A DNA stretch of 46,013 nucleotides. It comes from Reyranella sp. Its GTDB lineage: Bacteria > Pseudomonadota > Alphaproteobacteria > Reyranellales > Reyranellaceae. The notes beneath the pieces are model-generated. The model was not told the origin of the DNA. It did not search any database and was given only the letters and a program-made list of their open reading frames with translations. Where the stretch lies: assembly GCA_022844015.1 (NCBI GenBank), contig JALHMO010000037.1, forward strand, positions 1 to 46,013, given 5' to 3'. The position numbers and the translations under genes were made by a program. Below are positions 34,630 through 41,856 of this stretch, one piece after another. Every line of letters starts with the position of its first letter. Position 1 is the first letter of the stretch.

Positions 34630-35151
34630 CTACTCCTGCCGCAGGATCGCGAGGGCCTGCTGGTAGGCCGACTCGGCTCGGACCTTGAGCTCGGGCAACG
34701 TGCAGCTGCCGATCGGATGCTGGACCATGACGAACGGGTAGCCGGCGAGGCCGAGGACCCGGGCGATGTTCTTGACGGTCACCTCGAAGGGCGTGGTGCA
34801 GATCACCACGGACCGCTTGCCGAGCTGCTCGAAGCTGATGCTGTCGTGCAGACTGCACGTCGAGCAGGAGCCTCAATCCCCCAGGCCGGTGACCAGGAAA
34901 TCGACGTCCTGCGCCAGGGTGACGAGGGTCGTGGCGGGGGCGGGCGCGCTCGCGTTCTTCTTCGAGGCCACGGTTCGTACCGTGCAGCCATGGCGTTCGA
35001 CGAACAGGGCAGCGACCTCGCGCAGCATCTCGTCGGCGTTGAGCTTGCCGTTCTCCAGGATGCCGATCCTGAGGCCGTCGAGCCTGGCCAGGGGCGGTGC
35101 GCGGAAGGCCTGGCGCCGGGGTGGCGCGGCTTGTGGCGAATAGAGTTGCAT
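34630..35151 (-). CDS. UGSC family selenoprotein (in-frame UGA read as selenocysteine)
   Basis: Read from ATG 35151, with CAGGAGA eight bases upstream, the frame meets TGA at codon 93 (34873-34875) and continues for 80 codons to TAG at 34630-34632, 173 residues in all. Directly around the TGA the product is VTGLGD-U-GSCSTCSLHD, so the TGA is the U of the U-G-S-C motif that names the UGSC (seleno)protein family; other members carry Cys there. The downstream part (SVVICTTPFEVTVKNIARVLG, then the motif HPIGSC) has normal composition and codon use. A SECIS-like hairpin follows the TGA. Family function is not settled; a thiol/selenol redox or substrate-binding site is likely. Ends 5 bp from the convergent P450. 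The alternative is a nonsense-mutated Cys gene. Confidence 0.85.
34833..34872 (-). promoter_or_regulatory. Bacterial SECIS element candidate
   Basis: Starting directly after the UGA, the mRNA can fold as GCU/AGC, interior loop, UGCU/AGCA, a bulged C, a G-C pair, an A.A mismatch, then CGUGCA/UGCACG closing a GUC loop. The loop begins 19 nt after the UGA. The apical UGCA-GUC-UGCA closely resembles UGCA-GGUC-UGCA of E. coli fdhF, whose loop is 18 nt from its UGA. SelB binds such hairpins to bring selenocysteinyl-tRNA. The fold was drawn by hand, not computed. Confidence 0.7.
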
Positions 35152-35229
35152 GCGGCTGGTCTCCTGCTGGCCAGTTTGGCTTGCCGGCGGCCGGCATGGC
35201 AACCGCCGAGCCGCTGCCTGAGGCGCGCC

Positions 35230-35982
35230 CTAGTTCCAGCGCAGAAGGTGCCGCTCCAGCCGGCCCGCGATGGCGAAGATCAGCATCACCACGACGAGGA
35301 TCAGCAGGATCAGGGCGAACATGAGTGCTGCGTTGTAGGTGCTCTGGGCGAACGACAGCAGGTAGCCCAGCCCATGGGTCGCGGCCACGAACTCGCCGAC
35401 GCAGGCGCCGGTGAAGGCGAAGCCGACGGCGACCTTCAGGTTGCCCAGCACCCAGGCGGTGACCGACGGCAGGTAGACGTGCCGCACCAGCGCCAGGCGA
35501 CCGCCGCCCAGCGTGACGACGCGCTCGACCAGCTTGCGGTCGACCTGGCGAATGCCGGTGTACACGGTGAAGAAGATCAGCACCGCGACGAGGATGAAGG
35601 ACAGCGCGATCTTCGACGCGATGCCGATACCCAGCCAGATCACGAACAGCGGCGCCAGGATGACGCGCGGGATGGCATTGAGCACGCTCATCACCGGCTC
35701 CAGCAACTCGGCGACGAGGGGAATCAGGGCGGCGGCGACCCCCAGCAGGATGCCGACCACGATGCCGAGCGCCAGCCCGCCCAGCGCCGCCGAGAAGGTG
35801 GCCTCGAGATGGGGCCAGATCCGCCCGTCGGCGAACAGGTCGGCGAGCGCGTGCCAGACCCGGCTCGGGCTGGGCGCAAACAGCGGATTGAGCATGCCGG
35901 CGCGACCCGCGGCCTCCCACGCCGCGACCACCAGCGCCAGCGCGATCAGCCGGCGCAGCCAGGCGTGGCGCGGATCGAGCAT
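35230..35982 (-). CDS. ABC transporter permease (SsuC/TauC family)
   Basis: 250 residues from ATG 35982; a GTG at 35988 overlapping the ATPase stop as GTGA is an alternative. Six hydrophobic helices. The BPD_transp_1 region includes LLEPVMSVLNAIPRVILAPLF, then LGIGIASKIALSFILVAVLIFF, and the coupling loop LVERVVTLGGGRLALVRHVYLPS. This family imports sulfonates, nitrate, taurine, pyrimidine thiamine precursors and similar anions. Part of the minus-strand operon binding protein, ATPase, permease, UGSC protein; 78 bp lie before the UGSC start. Confidence 0.9.
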   Translation of the reverse strand: MLDPRHAWLRRLIALALVVAAWEAAGRAGMLNPLFAPSPSRVWHALADLFADGRIWPHLEATFSAALGGLALGIVVGILLGVAAALIPLVAELLEPVMSVLNAIPRVILAPLFVIWLGIGIASKIALSFILVAVLIFFTVYTGIRQVDRKLVERVVTLGGGRLALVRHVYLPSVTAWVLGNLKVAVGFAFTGACVGEFVAATHGLGYLLSFAQSTYNAALMFALILLILVVVMLIFAIAGRLERHLLRWN

Positions 35983-35984
35983 CT

Positions 35985-36737
35985 TCACGCCGCCTCGACG
36001 CGGTGATCGACCGCCCGCGTCAGGTCGGCCCACAGGCGCTCGTAGAGCGGCGCAAAGGCCGGATGGGTGCGCGAGTGCACGGGATCGCGCGGCCGGGGGA
36101 TCGGCACTTGATAGTGCTGGGTAATGCGTGCGCGCGGCCCCTGCGACAGCAGATAGACGTCGTCGGAGAGGCTGAGCGCCTCCTCGAGATCGTGCGTGAC
36201 CAGCAGCACGCTGATGCCGCCGCGCTCGACCAGGGCCACCACGTCGCGGACCACGCGGGCCCGCACGATGGCGTCGAGGGAAGCGAACGGCTCGTCCATC
36301 AGGATCAGCTTTGGCTGGCGCGCCAGCACCTGGGCGAGCGCGACGCGCTTGCGCTGGCCGCCGCTCAGATGGCGCGGGAAACGGTCGCCGAACCCGGCCA
36401 GGCCAAGCCGCTCCAGCCAGGCGTCCGCCTCGGCCAGCGCCTTGCGGCGCTCGACGCCGTTCAAGGTCAGGCCGAGCGCCACGTTGTCGCGCGCCGTCTT
36501 CCACGGCAGCAGCGCATCGTCCTGGAACAGCAGGCCGATCTCGGCGTGGCCGAGCTTCGTCTCGATGGTGCCCGACAGCGGCTTCTGCAAGCCGATCACC
36601 GCGCGCAGCAGGCTCGACTTGCCCGAGCCCGACGGCCCGACCAGGCTGACGAAGCTGCCCTCGCCGACCGACAGGCTCACTCGCTCGAGGACCGGTTCGC
36701 CGCTGCCGTAGGAGATCGTCAGATCGCGGACGTGCAG
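35985..36737 (-). CDS. ABC transporter ATP-binding protein (SsuB/TauB family)
   Basis: Walker [11 protein letters not shown]-loop LLFQDDALLPW, signature LSGGQRKRVALAQVL, Walker B LILMDEPFASLD and H-loop LVTHDLEEAL are intact. The first usual start in the frame is GTG 36680, but that would cut off the first beta strand. Upstream the same frame reads LHVRDLTISYGSGEPVLERV, a normal ABC N-terminus, beginning at CTG 36737 with GGGGG eight bases upstream and 3 bp after the binding-protein stop. I take the CTG as the start, giving 250 residues. Energises the SsuC-like permease. Confidence 0.88.
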   Translation of the reverse strand: MHVRDLTISYGSGEPVLERVSLSVGEGSFVSLVGPSGSGKSSLLRAVIGLQKPLSGTIETKLGHAEIGLLFQDDALLPWKTARDNVALGLTLNGVERRKALAEADAWLERLGLAGFGDRFPRHLSGGQRKRVALAQVLARQPKLILMDEPFASLDAIVRARVVRDVVALVERGGISVLLVTHDLEEALSLSDDVYLLSQGPRARITQHYQVPIPRPRDPVHSRTHPAFAPLYERLWADLTRAVDHRVEAA

Positions 36738-36740
36738 TGG

Positions 36741-37787
36741 TCAGCCCCCGGCGATCGAGGTGTCGTGCAGCCCCGAGATGCTCGAATCGGGCTTGATCAG
36801 GCCGCCGACGATCAGGCTCTGCTGGACGCGTTTGGCGGAGTCGAGATCGATGGTCACCGACTCGGGATAGAGCGATTCGCGGTGCGCCAGGATGATCTGG
36901 CCGAATTCCTCGAGATCGAGCCCGGCCGTCATCTCCTTGGGGAAGGACGCGCTCAGCTGGTTGCCGGTCATGGCGCGCAGCGTCTTCAGCGCCTCGGCGA
37001 GCGCCCTGGCCAGAGCGATCATCTCGGGCTTGCGCTGCTCGACCTCCTTGGCCCGGACCGCGACGCCCATGAACTCGAAGGAGCCGCCGAGATGGCTCTT
37101 GGCTTCCTCGAGATCCATGGCGTTCATCAGCACGCGCCCGCCGGCCCGCTTCACCAGGGTGAGCGCCGGCTCCTGCACCAGGCCGACATCGACCTGCCCC
37201 TGGCGCAGGGCTTCCAGGAGGTTGACCCCCATGGTGGCGAACCTGACCTTGCCCGGGTCGGCGCCGGCCTGCTTCAGGAGATAGAGGGTGAGAGCATGAT
37301 CGGCCGTGCCCAGCGCGTTGATGCCGACCGTCTTTCCCTCGAGATCCCTGATCGACCTGATCTTGTCGGCTGTCCTGGGGGCGGTGACGATGGCGAACAG
37401 CGGCAGCCGTCCGGTCACCGCGAAGCGGCGGATGTCGGCGCCGACATTGGCATAGGCCTGGATGGCGACGTCGAGCGACGTGGCAGCGTAATCGACGGCG
37501 CCGCCGACCAGGGCCTGCATCGCCGCCGTGCCGCCGCGGGTATAGACGAACTGCACGTCGAGGCCGTGCGCCTTGAGAATGCCGGCCGAGCGCGCAACCT
37601 CGTACGGCACGCCGCACAGCAGCTGGCTGCAGTAGGCGAGCTTGATCTGCCGGCCCTGGGCGATCGCGGGCGCCGCCTGCCCCGCCGACAGCACGCTGGC
37701 GATCAGCCCCGCTCCCTTGAACAGCGACCGCCGGGACACGTCGGTGTCGGGGACCCGGGCCGTGGTTTCATCGCAGCAGCCCATCAT
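36741..37787 (-). CDS. ABC transporter substrate-binding protein (SsuA/TauA/NMT1-like), Tat exported
   Basis: 348 residues from ATG 37787 (or ATG 37784, better spaced from GGAGG). A Tat signal, DVSRRSLFKGAGLIASVL, ends at APAIAQ. The mature protein begins GRQIKLAYCSQLLCGVPYEVA, split as LAYCSQLLCG, with two Cys not usual for the family, then GLDVQFVYTRGGTAAMQALVGG and DLEGKTVGINALG, the NMT1 pattern. Binds a small anionic or heterocyclic ligand in the periplasm. The first 13 residues contain MMGCCDE, so Cys is unusually frequent. First gene of the transporter/UGSC operon. Confidence 0.88.
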   Translation of the reverse strand: MMGCCDETTARVPDTDVSRRSLFKGAGLIASVLSAGQAAPAIAQGRQIKLAYCSQLLCGVPYEVARSAGILKAHGLDVQFVYTRGGTAAMQALVGGAVDYAATSLDVAIQAYANVGADIRRFAVTGRLPLFAIVTAPRTADKIRSIRDLEGKTVGINALGTADHALTLYLLKQAGADPGKVRFATMGVNLLEALRQGQVDVGLVQEPALTLVKRAGGRVLMNAMDLEEAKSHLGGSFEFMGVAVRAKEVEQRKPEMIALARALAEALKTLRAMTGNQLSASFPKEMTAGLDLEEFGQIILAHRESLYPESVTIDLDSAKRVQQSLIVGGLIKPDSSISGLHDTSIAGG

Positions 37788-38173
37788 GAGCCTCCAACCT
37801 TGCGGGCCCCTCCATACGCAAGGTTGGACGGCCCGACAAGGCGGGTAGATTACCGTCAGCCGCTCCCCTTCAAGTGGCGTTCGCACATGGCCTTTCCCGT
37901 CATCCCGAGCGGAGCCGGCCGAAGGACGGCGCAGTCGAGGGACCCTTCTTGCTGGTCCTTGTAGAAGAAAGGATCCCTCCACTACGCCTCGCTACGCTCG
38001 GCTCCGGTCGGGATGACGGAGGTTGTTGCCGTATGCGACCGCCCTGCGCAATGACTGCGTCATGGTGGGAGAGATTCGAAAAACGTCCCCCCGCTCGCCG
38101 AGCGTCAGCGCTCATGTGCATTCCATCCCGTCTCGCATAATCTCCCTCCACGCGTAACGACGGAGTGTGCTGA
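37788..38173. other. Intergenic region with a long imperfect palindrome (family C repeat)
   Basis: About 390 bp between the divergent binding protein and quinone oxidoreductase. From 37897 to 38019 it holds a repeat: CCGTCATCCCGAGCGGAGCC at one end and GGCTCCGGTCGGGATGACGG at the other, nearly exact reverse complements, with GGGACCC and GGATCCC blocks inside. It looks like another dispersed intergenic palindrome. Outside it I see no gene. Confidence 0.6.
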
Positions 38174-39181
38174 ATGAAGGCGATGGTCTGCCGCCGCTGG
38201 GGCGAGCCCGAGGACCTGGCGTTCGAGGAGATCGAGCCGGCGCCGCTCGCGGCTGGCCAGGTCAGGATCAAGGTGCATGCCGCAGGCGTCAGCTTCGCCA
38301 CCACGCTGGTGATCGCCGGCAAGTACCAGAGGCGACCGCCCTTCCCCTTTGCGCCGGGCACCGAGGTTTCGGGCACGGTGATCGAGGCCGGATCGGCCTG
38401 CCGCCGCCTACGGGTCGGCGACGAGGTCGTGGCGGTGCTCGACTGGGGCGGGCTGGCCGGGGAGGCCGTCGCCCACGAGGTCAACGTCTTCCCCAAGCCG
38501 AGCACCGTCGGCTTCGTCGAGGCGATCCAGCTCCCCATCTCCTACCCGACGTCGGCTGGCGCGCTCACCTGGCCCGCCGTGCTCGACGTCCAGAAGGGCC
38601 ACACGCTGCTCGTCCACGCAGCGGCTGGCGGGGTCGGCATGGCGGCCGTCGAGATCGGCAAGATCCTGGGCGCCACCGTGATCGCCACCGCCGGGGGAGC
38701 GCGCAAGGCCGCCTTCGCGCAGGCACTCGGCGCCGACCATGTGATCGACTACACCGCGAGCGACTTTCGCGACGAGGTCATGAAGCTGACCGGCGGCCGC
38801 GGCGTCGACCGGGTCTACGATCCGGTGGGCGGCGAGGTCTTCATGCAGTCCCTGCGCTGCATGGCCGTCGAGAGCCGAATCTGCCCGATCGGCTTTGCCG
38901 GCGGCACCATCCCGCAGATCCCGGCCAACATCCTGCTGGTCAAGACCATCGCCGTGACCGGGTTCAACTACGGCTACTATGTCGGCTGGAGCCCGCACGA
39001 TGCGCGCTTCGAGGCGGCCGATCGCACCTTCGCCCTGATGGAGCGGATCCGCGGCTGGTGCGAAGCGGGCCTGTGCCGGCCGCATGTCGACCGGACCTTC
39101 AAGCTGAAAGAAGCGCCCCAGGCGATGCGGGCGCTTCTCGAACGCAGCGTGACCGGCCGTGTGGCCGTGGTCATGGAGTAG
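38174..39181 (+). CDS. Zinc-free quinone oxidoreductase (MDR family, NADPH:quinone oxidoreductase-like)
   Basis: 335 residues. The GroES-like domain starts MKAMVCRRWGEPEDLAFEEI, with GTEVSGTVIEAG and no zinc-binding Cys cluster. The Rossmann domain has VHAAAGGVGMAAVEIGKILGA, split as AAAGGVGMAAVEIG, and GADHVIDYTASDF. Ends with RTFKLKEAPQAMRALLE. These enzymes reduce quinones or alpha,beta-unsaturated carbonyls with NADPH in the cytoplasm. Single gene unit, convergent with the small secreted protein 13 bp away. Confidence 0.9.
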   Translation: MKAMVCRRWGEPEDLAFEEIEPAPLAAGQVRIKVHAAGVSFATTLVIAGKYQRRPPFPFAPGTEVSGTVIEAGSACRRLRVGDEVVAVLDWGGLAGEAVAHEVNVFPKPSTVGFVEAIQLPISYPTSAGALTWPAVLDVQKGHTLLVHAAAGGVGMAAVEIGKILGATVIATAGGARKAAFAQALGADHVIDYTASDFRDEVMKLTGGRGVDRVYDPVGGEVFMQSLRCMAVESRICPIGFAGGTIPQIPANILLVKTIAVTGFNYGYYVGWSPHDARFEAADRTFALMERIRGWCEAGLCRPHVDRTFKLKEAPQAMRALLERSVTGRVAVVME

Positions 39182-39193
39182 CCTGGGCGGCGG

Positions 39194-39571
39194 CTACTGC
39201 TTCTTGGTCAGTGCCCCTTCGAACTTGCAGTAGCCGTCGAGCTTGATCTTGGAATCGCCTTCCTTGATCTGGCCGACGACGTCCATGATGCCGCCGCCGC
39301 CGACCGTCGCCGCCGTCTTGATGGCGCCGCCCTTGCCGAGCGTGGTCTCGAAGTGGCGCTGCGGGCGGCCTTCCTGCTGGAACAGGCCCTTCACCTGCTC
39401 GCCCTCGACGGTCACGTCGATCGTCATCTTGTAGGTCGGGCACTTCGAGCTGCCCGGGACGTTCGTGCCGTAGCCGGTCCACGTGTAGACGGCCTTCGGC
39501 GCCTGAGCCTGCGCGGTGGCGCCGAGCAGCAAGCCGATCGCCGCGCCAGCGAATGCCACAACCTTCATCAT
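39194..39571 (-). CDS. Small secreted protein of unknown function
   Basis: 125 residues. Clear signal peptide (MMKVVAFAGAAIGLLLGATA, cut near AQA). The mature part is beta-rich with TWTGYGTNVPGSSKCPTYKM and LDGYCKFEGALT, two Cys that could pair in the periplasm, and repeated Gly around residue 90. I do not recognise the family. It follows the alpha/beta hydrolase by 15 bp and probably belongs to the LLM oxidoreductase operon. Confidence 0.7.
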   Translation of the reverse strand: MMKVVAFAGAAIGLLLGATAQAQAPKAVYTWTGYGTNVPGSSKCPTYKMTIDVTVEGEQVKGLFQQEGRPQRHFETTLGKGGAIKTAATVGGGGIMDVVGQIKEGDSKIKLDGYCKFEGALTKKQ

Positions 39572-39586
39572 CGAAACCTTCTCCCG

Positions 39587-40369
39587 TCAGAAATGAGCCT
39601 TGATCGCCTCGAGCACGGCCTGCGGCTTTTCCTGCCCCACCGCATGGCCGGCGCCGGAGACCTTAACCAGTTTCGAGCCGGAAATCGCTTTTTTGAAGGC
39701 GTTTCCGTAGACTGGCGGGATCAGCACGTCCTCGGCTCCCCAGACGATCAGGGTGTCCGCCGTTATACGATAGAGCCGCTGTCCCAATCCCCGGTCGGGG
39801 ATGGGGAAAAGCAGCTTGCCGGCCATGCCCAGCCGGCGTGCATTCATGACCAGGAACTGCTTCAGGAACTCGGGATCGTCCATGTTGCCGCCGGAGGCAA
39901 GCAGCTTCTGGCCGGCCTCGGCGTCATGGAACAGCAGGCCCGGCAGCTCATAGGGCAGCCTGGTGAAGATATCGACCACGGGATGCTCGTCGATCCACAG
40001 GCCGGCCGGCGCCAGCAGGCACAGCCGGTCGATCTCGGTACGGGCGATCGCCGCCATCTCGGCCGCGATCATGCCGCCCATCGAATGGCCGACCACGATC
40101 GGCTGGTCGAGCTTCAGGGCCTGCAGGACGTCGAGCGTGTGCAGGGTCACGTCGAGCATGTCGCGCAGATCGTCCTCGCCGGCCGACTGGCCATAGCCCG
40201 GCAGCATAGGTGCCACGACGCGGTACTGGCTGGCCAGCGCGGCAATCAGCGGATCGGCCGGCATGTGGCCGCCGGCGCCGTGCAGGAACAGGAGGTCGCG
40301 GCCGGTGCCGGCCTCGACGACCTCGATGCGGCGGCCCGACGGCTCCAGCGTGAGGAAGCGCGACGTCAT
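39587..40369 (-). CDS. Alpha/beta hydrolase
   Basis: 260 residues from ATG 40369, whose ATGA overlaps the stop of the LLM gene. Oxyanion region LFLHGAGGHMPAD, nucleophile elbow VVGHSMGGMIA (Ser near residue 95), acid in WGAEDVLIPP and His in SGAGHAVGQEKP. Full-length, cytoplasmic. Coupling to a flavin monooxygenase-type gene suggests hydrolysis of its ester or lactone product, or of a ring-cleavage product; inference only. Confidence 0.9.
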   Translation of the reverse strand: MTSRFLTLEPSGRRIEVVEAGTGRDLLFLHGAGGHMPADPLIAALASQYRVVAPMLPGYGQSAGEDDLRDMLDVTLHTLDVLQALKLDQPIVVGHSMGGMIAAEMAAIARTEIDRLCLLAPAGLWIDEHPVVDIFTRLPYELPGLLFHDAEAGQKLLASGGNMDDPEFLKQFLVMNARRLGMAGKLLFPIPDRGLGQRLYRITADTLIVWGAEDVLIPPVYGNAFKKAISGSKLVKVSGAGHAVGQEKPQAVLEAIKAHF

Positions 40370-41601
40370 TCGGCGGCCGTCCGCAGGCCGACGGGCTGCT
40401 GCATGGGATGGATCCAGAAGCGGTCGTCGTGGTTGTTCCACTCGGGCCACAGGTGACGCAGGCGGGGCATCACCTTCTCGGCGAACAGGCGGGTCGAATG
40501 GCGCACCTTGTCGTCGGGCATGTTGCCGACATGCATGAGGCAGAAGATGTTGCCGACGCGCAGCGTCTTGATCAGCTCCTCCATCTGCTGGCGCACCGTC
40601 TCCGGCGAGCCGGCGATGACGTAGCGGTTCTCCGTCAGGTCCTTCCACGACATGGTGACGTAGTTACGCGCCGAGGCGGCCGTGAACTGCGACAGCGCAC
40701 CGGTCTGGATGGTCTTGATGGTGCGGTAGCCCGGCGCGTCGGCGAAGCCCGGATAGACGTGCAGGCACCTGTTGTAGAAGTAGTTGATGTGCGGGCCGTA
40801 GAGGCGCTCGGCCTCGGCATCGGTGTCGGCGACGCAGATCACCTGGGCAAAGCCCGCACGATAGGGCGATTCGTCGACGCCGCGCTCGGCCACCCGCTTC
40901 CAGTAGCCTTCCATCAGCAGCTTGGCGCGCAGGTAGCCGGAGTAGCTGAGGTATGAATACGAGTAGGTGTTGTCGAGGCAGAAATCGTAGGTCTCGACCG
41001 AGCCGCCGCCGGGGATGAAGACGGGCGGCGCCGGCCGCTGGATCGGCTTGGGCCAGCAATTGACGTAGCGCAGCTTGGTGTAGCGGCCGTTGAAGGCGAA
41101 CGGCTCGTCGGCCGCCCATGCCTTGCGGATCAGGTCGTGCGCCTCGGCGTACTTCTCGCGGGTCAGCGCCGGGATGGTGCCGTAGGCGTAGTTGGTGTCC
41201 ATCGAGGTGCCGACCGGGAAGCCCGCCACCAGGCGGCCGCCCGACAGCACGTCGAGCATCGCCATCTCCTCGGCCACGCGCAGCGGCGGGTTGTAGAGGG
41301 CGATCGAGTTGCCGAGCACGACCAGCGCCGCCTTCGAGGTTCGCCGCGTCAGGGTCGCCGCCATGATGTTGGGCGACGGCATCAGGCCGTAGGCGTTGGC
41401 GTGATGCTCGTTCACGCCGATGCCGTCGAAGCCGACGCTCTCGGCAAACTCGAGCTGATCGAGATACTGGTGATAGACGCCGTGGCCGACCTCAGGCTCG
41501 TACATCCGGCTGGGCAAGTCGACCCACACCGACCGGTGCTTCTCGCGGAAGTCGTCCGGCATGTGCGGCCACGGCATGAGATGAAACCAGGTGAACTTCA
41601 T
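40366..41601 (-). CDS. LLM class flavin-dependent oxidoreductase
   Basis: 411 residues from ATG 41601 (MKFTWFHLMPWPHMPDDF), GGGAGA upstream; the earlier frame start at 41655 lacks support. Luciferase-like TIM barrel: GFDGIGVNEHHANAYGLMPSP holds the conserved His-His, LSGGRLVAGFPVG the flavin loop, and AGSPETVRQQMEELI the C-terminal segment. The WPHMPDDF N-terminal variant is common in alkanal- or limonene-type monooxygenases of soil bacteria. Needs FMNH2 from a reductase not seen here. First gene of a three-gene operon. Confidence 0.9.
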   Translation of the reverse strand: MKFTWFHLMPWPHMPDDFREKHRSVWVDLPSRMYEPEVGHGVYHQYLDQLEFAESVGFDGIGVNEHHANAYGLMPSPNIMAATLTRRTSKAALVVLGNSIALYNPPLRVAEEMAMLDVLSGGRLVAGFPVGTSMDTNYAYGTIPALTREKYAEAHDLIRKAWAADEPFAFNGRYTKLRYVNCWPKPIQRPAPPVFIPGGGSVETYDFCLDNTYSYSYLSYSGYLRAKLLMEGYWKRVAERGVDESPYRAGFAQVICVADTDAEAERLYGPHINYFYNRCLHVYPGFADAPGYRTIKTIQTGALSQFTAASARNYVTMSWKDLTENRYVIAGSPETVRQQMEELIKTLRVGNIFCLMHVGNMPDDKVRHSTRLFAEKVMPRLRHLWPEWNNHDDRFWIHPMQQPVGLRTAAE

Positions 41602-41659
41602 GGGGTGTCTCCCGTGGTACCTGTTAGTAGATGGAAAAGCCGGCGCAGCAATCACACGA

Positions 41660-41772
41660 CCTCATCCTGAGGAGCCGCGCGCGTAGCGCGGCGTCTCGAA
41701 GGATGGCAACAAGCAAGGTCGCTGTAGCCCACCCTTCGAGACGCGCGCTTCGCGCGCTCCTCAGGGTGAGGT
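41660..41772. repeat. Imperfect inverted repeat (family B palindrome)
   Basis: CCTCATCCTGAGGAGCCGCG and GGCGTCTCGAAGGATGG on the left face CACCCTTCGAGACGCGCG and GCGCTCCTCAGGGTGAGG on the right. It is a diverged relative of the perfect repeat at 12955-13061. The arms keep the CTGAGGAG and TCTCGAAGG blocks while the centre of each arm differs. Non-coding. Confidence 0.75.
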
Positions 41773-41832
41773 GGTTGGTGTTGGCGAAGCTTCGCGCGCT
41801 CCTCAGGGTGAGGTGGTTGGTGTTGGCGAAGA
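41749..41832 (+). repeat. Two exact tandem copies of a 42-bp unit
   Basis: 41749-41790 and 41791-41832 are identical, each running from CTTCGCGCGCTCCTCAGGGT to GTTGGTGTTGGCGAAG. The unit covers one end of the family B palindrome plus flanking DNA, and its own ends (CTTCGC and GCGAAG) are complementary. It arose by a recent local duplication, perhaps by slippage. Confidence 0.9.
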
Positions 41833-41856
41833 TCGATGGGTCTCGCACCGCTTGCC

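Noticed and set aside
41660-41832. CRISPR-like array
   Set aside because: The 42-bp units are directly adjacent with no spacers, there are only two, and no cas genes are present.
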